DNA of 64,000 bases from Bradyrhizobium sp. C9 (GTDB taxonomy: Bacteria; Pseudomonadota; Alphaproteobacteria; Rhizobiales; Xanthobacteraceae), in NCBI RefSeq assembly GCF_002532045.1, contig NZ_NWTG01000001.1, positions 744,001 through 808,000 of the forward strand, written 5' to 3'. The notes beneath the pieces are model-generated. The model did not search any database. It was not told the DNA's origin and saw only the letters and a program-made list of their open reading frames with translations. Every line of letters starts with the position of its first letter. Positions within the stretch are counted from its first letter, which is position 1. Of the stretch, positions 1-10,278 are shown piece by piece. Made by a program: the position numbers and the translations under genes.

Positions 1-1
1 C

Positions 2-1450
2 GAGAAGGTCGACGACTATCTCGAACTGATAGCTGCGATCGAAGCCGCCGCCGAAGAGCTGCAACTGCAGGTCCATGTCGAAGGCTACGCGCCGCCGTTC
101 GATCCGCGGATCGAGGTGATCAAGGTGACGCCGGACCCCGGCGTGATCGAGATCAACGTGCAGCCGGCGCAAAGCTGGCGCGAGGCCGTCGACATCACGC
201 TCGGCCTCTATGAGGACTCCGCGAAGACGCGGCTCGGGGCCAACCGCTTCCTGATCGACGGCCGCCACACCGGCACCGGCGGCGGCAACCACATCGTGGT
301 CGGCGGCAGCAAGCCGGACGATTCGCCGTTCCTGCGCCGGCCCGATCTGTTGAAGAGCCTGGTGCTGTATTGGCAGCGCCATCCGTCGCTGTCCTATCTG
401 TTCTCCGGCATGTTCATCGGCCCGACCAGCCAGGCGCCGCGCATCGACGAGGCGCGCCATGACGGGCTCTATGAACTCGAGATCGCGCTGTCGCACGTGC
501 CGCCGCCGGGCATGGAGGCGCCGCTGTGGCTGGTCGATCGGTTGTTCCGGCACATCCTGGTCGACATCACCGGCAACACCCATCGCGCCGAAATCTGCAT
601 CGACAAGCTCTACTCGCCCGACAGCCCGACCGGCCGGCTCGGCCTGGTCGAATTCCGCGCGCTCGAAATGCCGCCCGACCCGCGGATGTCGCTGGCGCAG
701 CAGCTCTTGATCCGCGCGCTGATCGCCAAGCTGTGGCGCGAGCCACAGCAGGGCAAGTTCGTGCGCTGGGGCACGGCGCTGCATGATCGCTTCATGCTGC
801 CGCATTTCCTCTGGGAGGATTTTCTCGGCGTGCTCGCCGAACTCAAGCAGTCCGGCTACGACGTCGAGCCGGAGTGGTATCAGGCCCAGCTCGAATTCCG
901 CTTCCCCGCCTTCGGCCGCATCCACCACGGTGGCGTCGGCCTCGAGCTGCGGCAAGCGCTCGAGCCCTGGCATGTGCTGGGCGAGGAGGGCACCGCCGGC
1001 GGCACCGTGCGCTACGTCGATTCCTCGGTCGAGCGGTTGCAGGTGAAGGCGACCGGTTTCGTCGAGGGCCGCCACGTCATCACCTGCAACGGCAGGCGGA
1101 TGCCGATGACCGAGACCGGCCGCGCCGGTGAGGCCGTCGCCGGCGTGCGCTTCAAGGCCTGGCAGCCCGCCTCCGGCCTGCATCCGACCATTCCCGTGCA
1201 TGCGCCGCTGACGTTCGACCTGATCGATAGCTGGAACGGCCGCTCGCTCGGCGGCTGCGTGTATCACGTCGCCCATCCCGGTGGCCGCAACTACGAGACC
1301 AAGCCGGTCAATTCCTACGAGGCCGAGGCGCGGCGGCTGGCGCGCTTCCAGGAGCACGGTCATACCCCCGGCAAGATAGAATCGCCGCCGGAGGAACGCA
1401 CAATTGAGTTTCCCTTGACCCTCGACTTGCGGACGCCGCTCCTGCACTAA
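2..1450 (+). CDS. DUF2126 / transglutaminase-family protein, C-terminal part (5' end outside window)
   Basis: The reading frame is already open at the window edge, so this is the last ~482 residues of a longer protein. Members of this family usually have an N-terminal transglutaminase-like domain and run to roughly 1,100 residues; only the DUF2126 portion is present here. Seen: a glycine-rich stretch ([13 protein letters not shown]) and many conserved acidic and aromatic residues, with no membrane segment or signal. Known of the family: DUF2126 proteins occur next to alpha-E/ATP-grasp proteins and small transglutaminase-like proteases, as here. Inferred: part of a peptide-ligation or peptide-tagging system with the next two genes. 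It is separated from the ATP-grasp gene by a palindromic repeat. The biochemical role is unproven. Confidence 0.85.
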   Translation, partial: EKVDDYLELIAAIEAAAEELQLQVHVEGYAPPFDPRIEVIKVTPDPGVIEINVQPAQSWREAVDITLGLYEDSAKTRLGANRFLIDGRHTGTGGGNHIVVGGSKPDDSPFLRRPDLLKSLVLYWQRHPSLSYLFSGMFIGPTSQAPRIDEARHDGLYELEIALSHVPPPGMEAPLWLVDRLFRHILVDITGNTHRAEICIDKLYSPDSPTGRLGLVEFRALEMPPDPRMSLAQQLLIRALIAKLWREPQQGKFVRWGTALHDRFMLPHFLWEDFLGVLAELKQSGYDVEPEWYQAQLEFRFPAFGRIHHGGVGLELRQALEPWHVLGEEGTAGGTVRYVDSSVERLQVKATGFVEGRHVITCNGRRMPMTETGRAGEAVAGVRFKAWQPASGLHPTIPVHAPLTFDLIDSWNGRSLGGCVYHVAHPGGRNYETKPVNSYEAEARRLARFQEHGHTPGKIESPPEERTIEFPLTLDLRTPLLH

Positions 1451-1451
1451 T

Positions 1452-1548
1452 TGGAGCGTTTTCGAGCGAAGTGGAGGCCGGTTCGCGTGAAGAAAACGCG
1501 ACCAGACAAAAGGACGGGAGCATGATCCGATGCAATCGGATCATGCTC
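1452..1548. repeat. Palindromic intergenic repeat (Bradyrhizobium-type REP-like element)
   Basis: The first half has inverted arms GCGTTTTC (1456-1463) and GAAAACGC (1492-1499). The second half is a near-perfect palindrome at 1518-1548 with 14-base arms around the loop GCA. Elements of this shape recur between genes in Bradyrhizobium and Rhodopseudomonas (from memory, not searched). It fills the gap between two genes of one functional group and could form a hairpin in the transcript. Confidence 0.6.
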
Positions 1549-1568
1549 TGGGGTGCAGGGGAAGTGCA

Positions 1569-4100
1569 ATGACCGCATCGGGTGGCCAAGGAAGCAGTCA
1601 AGAGAGCAGGGCCCGTCCCGGTCAGCGCCGGATGGCGCAATGGACCCGCGACTATGTCCGGCTTCCGGGCATTCCCGATGAATACATCGCCGAGAACGGC
1701 GCGCCGCGGCCGGTCTGGGCCCGCTTCTTCGATGCCTTTGCCGGGCTGTCGCCGGCCGACATCGAGCGCCGCTTCGCCAACGCCGACCGTCATCTGCGCG
1801 AGGCCGGCGTCACCTACCGCGCGCCCGGCGATACCTCCGACCGGATCTGGCCGCTCAGCCACCTGCCGCTGATCATCGACGCGGCCGACTGGCGGCAACT
1901 CGCCGCCGGCGTCGCGCAGCGCGCGCAGCTCCTGGAAATGGTGTTGGCCGATCTCTACGGCGATGGCCGTCTCGTTGCAGAAGGCGCGATTCCCGCCGCG
2001 GCCATCGCCGGCAGCGGCGAGTATCTGCGTGCGGTCAGCGGCATCAAGCCGCCCGGCGGCCGCTATCTGCATCTCTATGCCGCCGACATCGGCCGCGGGC
2101 CTGACGGCCGCTGGTGGGTGCTCGGCGATCGCACGCAGGCGCCGTCTGGCGCGGGCTATGCGTTGGAAAATCGCCTGGTGCTGTCGCGCGCATTTTCCAA
2201 TCTCTACAAATCGATGAATGTCGAGCGCGTCGCGCCGTTCTTCGAAGCGTTCCGCGATTCGCTTCGCGCCAGCGCCGACCGCGACGAGCCGCGGATCGGC
2301 CTGCTGACGCCCGGCGCGTTCAGCGAGACCTATTTCGAGCACGCCACGCTCGCGCGCTATCTCGGCTTCCTGCTGGTCGAGGGTGACGACCTCGCGGTCT
2401 CCGGCGATCGCATCCACATCCGCACCGTCGCCGGGCTGAAGCGGCTCGACGTGCTGCTGCGGCGGGTTGATTCCAACATGCTCGATCCGCTCGAGCTCGA
2501 TGCCTCCTCCTATCTCGGCGTGCCCGGGCTCGTCGAGGTGCTGCGCAAGAGCGGCGTCGTGGTCGCCAACATGCCGGGCTCGGGCGTGATGGAGGCGAGG
2601 GCGCTGCTCGGCTTCCTTCCCAATCTGTGCCGGCGTCTGCTCTCTGAAGACCTGATGATGCCGCATATCGCGACCTGGTGGTGCGGCCAGAAGTCCGCCC
2701 GCGAGCAAGTGCTGTCGCGGCTCGACGAATTCGCCATCGAAGGCGCCTATGGCCGCGGCGTTGCGGATTTTCCCGGCCACGGGCCGGTGCTGCCGGGCGA
2801 ACTGTCGGCGGCGGACCGCGACCGCCTGAAGGATGCCATCAGCCATCGCGGCATCGATTATGTCGGACAGGAACTGGTGCGGCTGTCGACCACGCCAGTG
2901 TGGGAGAACGGCCGCATCGCGCCGCGCCCATTTGTGCTGCGGGTGTTCGCGGCGGCGACGCCGAACGGCTGGACCGTGCTGCCCGGCGGCTTCTGCCGGA
3001 TTGCCGATCGGGCGGACGCGCGCGCGGTGTCGATGGGCGATGGTGCGGTGTCCGCCGACGTCTGGGTGGTCTCGGACAAGGCGGTCGCGACCTCGACCTT
3101 GCTGCCGGCGGTCGACACCGTCCGCATCCGCCGCATCGCCGGCGTGCTGCCGAGCCGTGCGGCCGACAATCTGTTCTGGCTCGGCCGCTATCTCGAGCGC
3201 GCCGAAGCCACCATTCGCCTGATCCGCGCGCTGTGCACGCCGCTGCGCGATCCCGCGCGGGCGAATGCGACCGGCTCGACGCCGGCGATGCATTCGGCCG
3301 AGCGCATCCAGCGCATGCTGGTGACCTGGGGCGCGGCATCGCAGACCGCGCGCGCCAATCCCGCCAAGGTCGCGCTCGAAGCGTTGCAGAGCGAGGAGAA
3401 GTTCGGCTCGGCGCTGTCGCTGGTGCGATCGGCGCAGCGCACGGCCACTTCGCTGCGCGAGCGGCTGTCGCCGGATGCCTGGCAGGTCATCACCGAGATG
3501 GCGGATCGCCTCGCGATCGAGGTTCACGATGATGACGGCGTCGTCAGCGCCGCCGAGCTGACCTTGCAGGAGCTCGCGAGCTTCGCGGGGCTCGCGCAGG
3601 AGAACATGAACCGCGCCGCCGGCTGGCGTTTCCTCGAAATGGGCCGCCGTGCCGAACGTGCCATCAACACCACGCGCTTTGCCCGCCAGTTCGCCTATGA
3701 CGAAGCCGGTGACGAGGATCTCGACGTCCTGCTGACGCTGGTCGATTGCCAGATCACCTACCGCTCGCGCTATCTGGTGCAGCCGCTGCTGACGCCGGTG
3801 CGCGATCTCGCCGTGCTCGATCCCTACAATCCGCGTTCGGTCGCATTCCAGGTCGCGGCGCTGAACGAGCATATCGCCGCGCTGCCGAGCCTGAAGGAGC
3901 ACGGCCTGATCGAGCGGCCGCAGCGGCTCGCCGTCGCGCTCGAGGCGATGTTGACGACGGCCGAAGCCGGCAGCCTCGACGTCAAGACGCTGTTTGCGCT
4001 GGAGCAGGACCTGCTCAACCTCGCCGACTCGGTCGGGCTGCACTATTTCCCGCACGGACCGAACGCCAGCCGGCCGGAGAAGCTCACGGGGCTGGCGTGA
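1569..4100 (+). CDS. Circularly permuted ATP-grasp protein fused to an alpha-E domain
   Basis: 843 residues. Residues ~1-500 match the circularly permuted type-2 ATP-grasp fold (DUF404/DUF407) and residues ~518-835 the all-helical alpha-E domain (DUF403); the latter begins near VRIRRIAGVLPSRAADNLFW. In many bacteria these are two adjacent genes, so the fusion is worth noting. ATP-grasp enzymes couple ATP hydrolysis to amide or peptide bond formation, and this family is predicted to be an amidoligase; its substrate is unknown. The start at 1569 is preferred because CAGGGGAAG lies just upstream, while an earlier in-frame ATG (1530) falls inside the palindromic repeat. The stop overlaps the GTG start of the next gene (GTGA), implying translational coupling. 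Confidence 0.88.
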   Translation: MTASGGQGSSQESRARPGQRRMAQWTRDYVRLPGIPDEYIAENGAPRPVWARFFDAFAGLSPADIERRFANADRHLREAGVTYRAPGDTSDRIWPLSHLPLIIDAADWRQLAAGVAQRAQLLEMVLADLYGDGRLVAEGAIPAAAIAGSGEYLRAVSGIKPPGGRYLHLYAADIGRGPDGRWWVLGDRTQAPSGAGYALENRLVLSRAFSNLYKSMNVERVAPFFEAFRDSLRASADRDEPRIGLLTPGAFSETYFEHATLARYLGFLLVEGDDLAVSGDRIHIRTVAGLKRLDVLLRRVDSNMLDPLELDASSYLGVPGLVEVLRKSGVVVANMPGSGVMEARALLGFLPNLCRRLLSEDLMMPHIATWWCGQKSAREQVLSRLDEFAIEGAYGRGVADFPGHGPVLPGELSAADRDRLKDAISHRGIDYVGQELVRLSTTPVWENGRIAPRPFVLRVFAAATPNGWTVLPGGFCRIADRADARAVSMGDGAVSADVWVVSDKAVATSTLLPAVDTVRIRRIAGVLPSRAADNLFWLGRYLERAEATIRLIRALCTPLRDPARANATGSTPAMHSAERIQRMLVTWGAASQTARANPAKVALEALQSEEKFGSALSLVRSAQRTATSLRERLSPDAWQVITEMADRLAIEVHDDDGVVSAAELTLQELASFAGLAQENMNRAAGWRFLEMGRRAERAINTTRFARQFAYDEAGDEDLDVLLTLVDCQITYRSRYLVQPLLTPVRDLAVLDPYNPRSVAFQVAALNEHIAALPSLKEHGLIERPQRLAVALEAMLTTAEAGSLDVKTLFALEQDLLNLADSVGLHYFPHGPNASRPEKLTGLA

Positions 4101-4975
4101 TCTACGACATCCGTCACGTCACGACCTACAGCTACGAGACCCAGGTCAGCTTCGCGCGCTGCTCGCTGCGGCTGGAGCCGATCACCGGCGACGGGCAGCA
4201 GCTGGTTTCCCATTCGGTCGAGATTCGCCCCAAGCCCGCGGAGCGCACCGCGCGGCGCGACTTCTTCGGTACGCTGACCGAAAGCGTCCTGATCGAGACC
4301 GCGCATCGCAGTCTTCGGATCGATTCGCGCTCGCGGGTCTCCGTAGCGCGGCAGCCGCCCGCGCGTGACGCCGCCAGCCCGCCCTGGGAGGACGTGCGCG
4401 ACAACGCATTCGAGGCATTGAGCCTCGATGCAACCTCGCCGGTCGGCTACGTCTTCGCCAGCGCGCTGGTGCCGGTGCTGCGGCCGGTGACGGCCTACGC
4501 TTCCGCGAGTTTTTCGCCGGGCGGCGGTATCCTCGCCGGTGCGGCCGACCTGATGCGCCGCATCCGCGGCGACTTCAAATACGATCCCAAGGCGACTGTG
4601 ATCTCGACGCCGCTTCGCGACGTGTTCGAGAAGCGCCACGGCGTCTGCCAGGATTTTGCCCATGTGATGATCGCCGGACTGCGTGGCCTCGGTCTGCCGG
4701 CCGCCTATGTCAGCGGTTATCTGCGCACCATTCCGCCGCCGGGCCAGCCGCGGCTGCAGGGCGCGGACGCAACCCACGCCTGGGTGTCGGTCTGGTGCGG
4801 CAGCGAGCTCGGCTGGGTCGGGTTTGATCCGACCAACGATCTCATGGTCGCCAACGATCACATCATTCTCGCCATCGGCCGCGACTTCGCCGACGTCTCG
4901 CCGGTCGACGGCGTCATCGTCGGCGCCCGCAAGCAGAAGCTCAGCGTCGCCGTCGACGTGTTGCCGGTGGAGTGA
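4097..4975 (+). CDS. Transglutaminase-like cysteine peptidase
   Basis: 292 residues from a GTG that overlaps the preceding stop by four bases. The N-terminal ~80 residues (VIYDIRHVTTYSYETQV...) match the bacterial transglutaminase-like N-terminal domain. The core carries the catalytic triad context: Cys in KRHGVCQDFAH, His in DATHAWVSVW and Asp in GWVGFDPTND. There is no signal peptide, so it is probably cytoplasmic. It belongs to the same group as the ATP-grasp/alpha-E protein and the DUF2126 protein. Inferred role: a thiol peptidase or transpeptidase acting on the peptide made or attached by the ATP-grasp enzyme. The substrate cannot be predicted from sequence. Confidence 0.9.
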   Translation: MIYDIRHVTTYSYETQVSFARCSLRLEPITGDGQQLVSHSVEIRPKPAERTARRDFFGTLTESVLIETAHRSLRIDSRSRVSVARQPPARDAASPPWEDVRDNAFEALSLDATSPVGYVFASALVPVLRPVTAYASASFSPGGGILAGAADLMRRIRGDFKYDPKATVISTPLRDVFEKRHGVCQDFAHVMIAGLRGLGLPAAYVSGYLRTIPPPGQPRLQGADATHAWVSVWCGSELGWVGFDPTNDLMVANDHIILAIGRDFADVSPVDGVIVGARKQKLSVAVDVLPVE

Positions 4976-5020
4976 GCCGAGGGGGCGGCCGCGCGTTCGA
5001 CCGTGGTGTCGCGATCTCGA

Positions 5021-6523
5021 TCAGGCGACCTGCCGCTTGCCCGATTTGTCCCACCCGATCGGGCTGATGATGACGCGGTCGCGGCCTTCATGCTTGGCCT
5101 GATAGAGCGCGAGGTCGGCGGCCTTGAGCAGATCGCGCGATGTGCGCTCGTGATCCGGGACGAGGCAAGACAATCCGATGCTGATGGTCGGCAACCCATG
5201 CTCGGATTCGCGCGCAGCCGTCAGCTTGGCGCGAATCTGCTCGGCAACCTCCAATGCGCCTGCCTTGCCGATGCCGGGCAGCAGCACCGAAAACTCCTCG
5301 CCACCATAGCGCGCGCCGAGGTCGGTTGCGCGCTTGGTGCTGGCTGCAATGCACCGTCCCACGGTGGCGAGTACGGCGTCGCCGGCCTGATGGCCGTAGG
5401 TGTCGTTGAAGGTCTTGAAATGATCGACGTCGATCATAAGAAGCGATACCGGCGACTTTGCGCGCAGGCCACGCCGCCATTCGACGTCAAGCGTATCGTC
5501 GAGCCGGCGGCGGTTGGCGAGGCCGGTCAGCGCATCGGTGTTCGCGAGGTGCGCGAGCCGGCCTTCGGCTGCGGCCCTCCGTTTGAGCGCGGCCAGCAGG
5601 TAGAACATCAGGACGATCGAGAAGCCGCAGAGCGCCGCCACCACGCTTCCGATCAGCCAGAGCTGTTGCCACCAGTCGGCATAGATGCCGTCGAGCGCGA
5701 GGCCCTCGGCGATCAGCAGGGGATGGTGTCCGACCGCCTGAAAAACATAGAGCCGGCTGACATGATCGACGAGCGATTTCGTCATGTAGGAGCCGGATTG
5801 CCGCGCCGGGAACTGCTTGAAGACCTGTGAGTCCCTGATGCTCTGCCCGATCTTGCCGATGTCAAACGGTGCCCGCATCAGCATGACGCCATCGGTGTTG
5901 AACAGCGCCATGCTGTCGCCGAGGCCGAAGCTCAGCTTGCGAAACAGATTGTGGAAATAGCTGAGCCGCATGCTGCCCGCGACGACGCCGGCAAAGGAGC
6001 CGTCGTCATTGCTGATGCGGCGGCTCAGGCTGATCAGATATTCGCCGTCTGAAGTCACCCAGGGAGGGCTGATGAACAGTCCGCCGTCCGCCCGCGCCCG
6101 ATGCACCCGGAAGAAGTCCCGATCGGCGTAATTTGCGGCCCGCGGCGTCAATGTCCGGGAATCGAGCGTGACGTCTCCCGCGGTATTCAGTACGAGGATC
6201 GAGCCGAGATCCTTGGCAGTGGCGGCACGGTCGAACAGTACGACCTGGCGAAGCTCCGGGCTGATCTTGCCGAGCTCCGGCAGCTTGACGCCGTCGGCGA
6301 CGGCCTGCAGCGACAGATCATAGAGCTCGATGTTGCGGTCGATCTCGCTGGCGATGGAGGCGACGAGGTTGGTCGCGCCTTCCTTCGCATGCTGATAGTC
6401 CTTGCCGGCCATCTCCCAGAGAATGGACGCGCAGATCGCCGAAAAGCACAGGACGAGACCGATCCCGAGCGCGAGGAGCCGTTTCGTCGGCACCGCCTTC
6501 GGCTTTGGCAACAGCCCGTTCAT
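5021..6523 (-). CDS. Membrane diguanylate cyclase with periplasmic PDC/Cache sensor
   Basis: 500 residues. TM1 is at ~15-37; then comes a ~250-residue periplasmic region that looks like a double PDC/Cache sensor, TM2 at ~288-310, and a C-terminal GGDEF domain. The active-site signature is GGEEF at ~407-411, so cyclase activity making c-di-GMP from two GTP is expected. The product-inhibition I-site RATD lies five residues before it, suggesting feedback control. No EAL domain is present. It lies downstream of the chemoreceptor gene on the same strand (~175 bp gap); co-transcription is possible but not shown. GGAAG precedes the ATG. Confidence 0.92.
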   Translation of the reverse strand: MNGLLPKPKAVPTKRLLALGIGLVLCFSAICASILWEMAGKDYQHAKEGATNLVASIASEIDRNIELYDLSLQAVADGVKLPELGKISPELRQVVLFDRAATAKDLGSILVLNTAGDVTLDSRTLTPRAANYADRDFFRVHRARADGGLFISPPWVTSDGEYLISLSRRISNDDGSFAGVVAGSMRLSYFHNLFRKLSFGLGDSMALFNTDGVMLMRAPFDIGKIGQSIRDSQVFKQFPARQSGSYMTKSLVDHVSRLYVFQAVGHHPLLIAEGLALDGIYADWWQQLWLIGSVVAALCGFSIVLMFYLLAALKRRAAAEGRLAHLANTDALTGLANRRRLDDTLDVEWRRGLRAKSPVSLLMIDVDHFKTFNDTYGHQAGDAVLATVGRCIAASTKRATDLGARYGGEEFSVLLPGIGKAGALEVAEQIRAKLTAARESEHGLPTISIGLSCLVPDHERTSRDLLKAADLALYQAKHEGRDRVIISPIGWDKSGKRQVA

Positions 6524-6699
6524 TGCTCGCTTCCACTTCCCCGGCGCCCCCGCGCTCTGTGATTTTCTATAGGGGCATCAAATTGAGAAAGGCGACCTCA
6601 AGCACAGGCAATTTGCGCCCGTGCGTTGCGATAGTCTTAACCATTCCAGGGGTGGTCGGAACCTGTCGCTGCAGGGCCCGGACGGATCGCCCGATCGGT

Positions 6700-8451
6700 T
6701 CAGGTTCCGGTCCGTCGCAGGTCTTCGGCGGCGTCGCTGCGCAGGTTGCGGAAGAACTGCTCGACCTCGCGCGACAGCGTCTCGGCGGTTGCGGTCAGAT
6801 CGTTCGATGCCGAGAGCACCGATTCCGCCGCCTTGCTGGTCTGGTCCATGTCGTCGCGGAGCGAGCCGACATTCGTCACCAGGGTTTCGTTGCCCTGGGC
6901 GGCCATCTGCGCGTTGGCGGAGATTTCGCGCGTGGCTGCGTCCTGCTGGCCGATCGCGCTTGCGATGTTGGCGGTGACGTTGCTGATCTCGCGCACGGCC
7001 TGGCCGATCTCGCGCACGGCAGCCACCGAGTTGCGGGTCGAGGCCTGGATCAGGCCGACATTCTCGCTGATCTCCGCGGTTGCCTTGGCGGTCTGCCCGG
7101 CCAGCGCCTTGACCTCGTGCGCAACGACCGCGAAGCCGCGGCCGGCATCGCCGGCGCGGGCAGCTTCGATGGTGGCGTTGAGCGCGAGCAGGTTGGTCTG
7201 CTCGGCGATCGCCTGGATCAGGTTCAGCACACCGTCGATGCGCTGCGTCGTGGCGGCAAGGCTCTCGATCTCGGTAATCGACCGGTCGGTGCGCGCACCG
7301 GCCTGATCGACCGCGCCGGAGGACTGCTTGACCTGGCGGCCGATCTCCTCGACCGAGGCGGAGAGCTCTTCGGCTGCACTCGCCACCGCAGACACGTTGC
7401 TCGAGGCCTGTTCGGTTGCGCCGGCCGCCGCAACCGTCCGGCCGCTGGCGTCCGCCGCGACGGTCGCGATGGTCTGCGCGGTTTGACGCATCGTGGCAGC
7501 GTTGTCGTGCACTGCGCGGAGCACCTCGCCGATCGTGCCGCGGAACGTCTCGACGAAGCTCTCGATATGCCGGCCGCGGGCGTCGCGGGCCTCGGAGTCC
7601 TGCACGACTTGCGCGTTCAGGCTGCGATTGCGGTCCATCGCCTCCTGGAAGACCTTGATGGCGCGTGCCAGTGCGCCGATTTCATCGCTGCGCCCGACAT
7701 GCGGCACGTCGACATGGTCGGCGCCCTCGGCGACGTGCTTGATGGTCGTGGTGATCTGCGACAGTGGCCGGGCCACCGAGCGGGCGATGATCAGCACGCC
7801 GAGCACCACCACGATCAGGGCCGCCGCACCGAGCCCGGTCAGCAGCAGCGCCAGCTCGCGGTTGGTATCGGTCTGCTGCGCCAGCTTCTTGCTGCGCTCG
7901 GCATAGACCTTGGACAGGGCCTCGAGATCCTTGTTCAGCGCGGTGCGCACGTTGCGGTTGGCGTCGTTGTCGCCCCACTCACGCCCGGCAGCAGCGCCGA
8001 TTTCGATGCCGCGGCGGACCAGCTCTTTCCGGAACTCGATGAATTGCTCGATGCGCTTCTTGAACACCGCGAACTGCGCGGCGTCATCGGCCTGCACCAG
8101 GGTTTCCCAGTTCCTCACCACGCCGAGGATGCGGTCGTTGAACGCCAGCAGCCCGTCGCCGTATTTCTTCACCGCCGCAGGGTCGGTCGACATGTAGATG
8201 CCGCGGGATTCCATCACCACCGCGTAAACCAGCGAGTTGACCCGCTCGACATTGAGCGCGGCGCGGCTTGCGAGGTCGACGGCCGCGGTCAGCTCGGCAT
8301 TGTGCCGCGCGTTGTAGTCGGACAGGACGGTGATGGCCGCGGTCAGCGCCGCAATCAGCGCAAACGTCGAGTACAGCCTGGCAGCAAGCGAGAATCGGGA
8401 TGCCATTGGAGGCCGGGATGTGGAGATGGGGGATGTGGCGGGGGTCGGCAT
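6700..8451 (-). CDS. Methyl-accepting chemotaxis protein
   Basis: 583 residues from the ATG at 8451, which has GGAG eight bases upstream; a further in-frame ATG at 8406 is possible. TM1 lies in [19 protein letters not shown], followed by a ~140-residue periplasmic helical sensor, TM2 ([20 protein letters not shown]), a HAMP linker and a long cytoplasmic coiled coil. The hairpin tip [20 protein letters not shown] is the CheA/CheW-binding signature of the MCP family. The ligand is unknown; the sensor resembles four-helix-bundle types. No che genes are nearby, so it feeds a chemosensory array encoded elsewhere. The C-terminus has no obvious CheR-tethering pentapeptide. Confidence 0.93.
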   Translation of the reverse strand: MPTPATSPISTSRPPMASRFSLAARLYSTFALIAALTAAITVLSDYNARHNAELTAAVDLASRAALNVERVNSLVYAVVMESRGIYMSTDPAAVKKYGDGLLAFNDRILGVVRNWETLVQADDAAQFAVFKKRIEQFIEFRKELVRRGIEIGAAAGREWGDNDANRNVRTALNKDLEALSKVYAERSKKLAQQTDTNRELALLLTGLGAAALIVVVLGVLIIARSVARPLSQITTTIKHVAEGADHVDVPHVGRSDEIGALARAIKVFQEAMDRNRSLNAQVVQDSEARDARGRHIESFVETFRGTIGEVLRAVHDNAATMRQTAQTIATVAADASGRTVAAAGATEQASSNVSAVASAAEELSASVEEIGRQVKQSSGAVDQAGARTDRSITEIESLAATTQRIDGVLNLIQAIAEQTNLLALNATIEAARAGDAGRGFAVVAHEVKALAGQTAKATAEISENVGLIQASTRNSVAAVREIGQAVREISNVTANIASAIGQQDAATREISANAQMAAQGNETLVTNVGSLRDDMDQTSKAAESVLSASNDLTATAETLSREVEQFFRNLRSDAAEDLRRTGT

Positions 8452-8767
8452 TGAGGGCACTCCAAGAGGCCGGGGAGTACCTTCGGCCAATTAAAGCTTA
8501 TGCAAAATCTTCATGGACAATTTCTTAACGCGTGCGTTCCCCGCCGCCGCAACCGTTAAAATCTCTAAATAATACCAATGTCTTATGAGGCGGCTCCGGG
8601 TCGGTCGGGTTCCAGCGGCGTACCGCCGTGTTGAATGACGGGCCGCCATCATCGTCATTCATCAACATCCTCCCGGCGCACAGGGCGAAGCTGATGGCAC
8701 GACTTTCGCAAAGAGGTGATAGGTAAGAGGTGCTGTTGCGCCGTCCCCAGCCTCGACGCGAATTCCC

Positions 8768-10150
8768 ATGCTCTATCGTCACACCATCGACGCCACCAAT
8801 TATGCATTCGACGATCTGCGCATCCTGCTTGCCAAGGCCTCGCCGCCGCGGTCCGGCGACCGCCTGGCCGGCATCGCGGCCGACAGCGCCGCCGAGATGA
8901 TCGCCGCGCGGCTCACGCTCGCCAACGTTCCACTCAAACAATTCCTCGACGAGCCGGTCATCCCCTATGAGGACGATGAAGTCACCCGCCTGATCCTCGA
9001 CAGCCACGACGTTGCCGGCTTCCTGCCGGTGTCGTCGCTCACCGTCGGCGGCTTCCGCGACTGGCTGCTGTCGGATGCCGCCACTGGAGACGCGATCAAC
9101 AGGATCTCGCGCGGCATCACGCCGGAGATGGTGGCGGCGGTGTCGAAGCTGATGCGCAACCAGGATTTGATCCTGGTCGCGAAGAAATGCGCGGTGACAA
9201 CCCGCTTCCGCAACACCATCGGCTTGCGCGGGCGAATGAGCACGCGGCTGCAGCCGAACCATCCCTTCGACGATGCCAAGGGGATCACCGCCTCGATCCT
9301 CGACGGGCTGCTGCTCGGGTCGGGCGATGCATGTATCGGCATCAATCCGGCGAGCGACGATCCGAACGTCATCGGCACCCTGCTGCGGCTGCTGGACGAC
9401 GTCATCACGCGGCTCGGGATTCCGACGCAGGGCTGCGTGCTGACCCATGTTACGACCACGCTCGGACTGATCGGGCAGGGGCTGCCGGTCGATCTCGTGT
9501 TCCAGTCGATCGCGGGCACCGAGGCGGCCAACCGCAGTTTCGGCGTCGATCTCTCGTTGCTACGGGAGGCGCGGGAAGCCGGGCTGTCGCTTCGCCGCGG
9601 CACGGTCGGCGACAATGTGATGTATTTCGAGACCGGGCAGGGCTCGGCACTGTCGGCCAACGCCCATCACCAGGTCGACCAGCAGACCTGCGAGGCGCGG
9701 GCCTATGCGGTGGCACGGGCGTTCGATCCGCTGCTCGTCAACAGCGTGGTCGGCTTCATCGGTCCGGAATACCTCTATGACGGCAAGGAAATCATCCGCG
9801 CCGGGCTCGAGGATCATTTCTGCGGCAAGCTGCTCGGCCTGCCGCTCGGGATCGACGTTTGCTACACCAACCACGCCGAGGCCGATCAGGACGACATGGA
9901 CAATCTCCTGACGCTGCTGGCGGCGGCCGGCGTGAACTTCATCATGGGCGTGCCGGGCGCCGATGACGTGATGCTGAACTATCAGTCGACATCGTTTCAC
10001 GATGCGCTCTACATCCGCGACCTGTTCGGCCTGAAGCGGGCGCCCGAATTCGACGACTGGCTCGCGCGCGTCGGACTTGCCGGGCAGGACTTCCGCCTCG
10101 TTGCCGATGCGGGGCAGCTGCCCGACCTCGCCGCAAGGCTCTTGACCTGA
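8768..10150 (+). CDS. eutB: Ethanolamine ammonia-lyase large subunit
   Basis: 460 residues, the normal EutB length. EutB forms the TIM-barrel catalytic subunit of adenosylcobalamin-dependent ethanolamine ammonia-lyase, which converts ethanolamine to acetaldehyde and ammonia together with EutC. Family blocks are clear: SKLMRNQDLILVAKKC, RMSTRLQPNHPFDD and FIMGVPGADDVMLNYQSTSF. Its partner eutC is not next to it: hpnP lies between them on the same strand. No eut microcompartment or reactivase genes are in the window, suggesting the short EutBC-only pathway typical of soil alphaproteobacteria. No strong Shine-Dalgarno was seen before the ATG. Confidence 0.95.
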   Translation: MLYRHTIDATNYAFDDLRILLAKASPPRSGDRLAGIAADSAAEMIAARLTLANVPLKQFLDEPVIPYEDDEVTRLILDSHDVAGFLPVSSLTVGGFRDWLLSDAATGDAINRISRGITPEMVAAVSKLMRNQDLILVAKKCAVTTRFRNTIGLRGRMSTRLQPNHPFDDAKGITASILDGLLLGSGDACIGINPASDDPNVIGTLLRLLDDVITRLGIPTQGCVLTHVTTTLGLIGQGLPVDLVFQSIAGTEAANRSFGVDLSLLREAREAGLSLRRGTVGDNVMYFETGQGSALSANAHHQVDQQTCEARAYAVARAFDPLLVNSVVGFIGPEYLYDGKEIIRAGLEDHFCGKLLGLPLGIDVCYTNHAEADQDDMDNLLTLLAAAGVNFIMGVPGADDVMLNYQSTSFHDALYIRDLFGLKRAPEFDDWLARVGLAGQDFRLVADAGQLPDLAARLLT

Positions 10151-10278
10151 CGGGATAGCGAAATTCTGCAGAGCAACTATCTCCCCGTTGTGACGTTGGT
10201 AAGCGCCACAATGTTGAAGAATTTCTGGCCCAGCGTTCCACGCTATGGTTAGATTTGCAGGTGCTTCGGGGTCGTTTG

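Noticed and set aside
1308..4055. Long minus-strand open frame (~915 codons) opposite the ATP-grasp gene
   Set aside because: Arg/Gln/His-rich shadow of a high-GC gene; no domain, start signal or plausible protein composition.
10151..10278. EcfG promoter (GGAAC-N16/17-CGTT) upstream of hpnP
   Set aside because: Looked for because hpnP is stress-controlled in a relative; no GGAAC on the plus strand in this gap.
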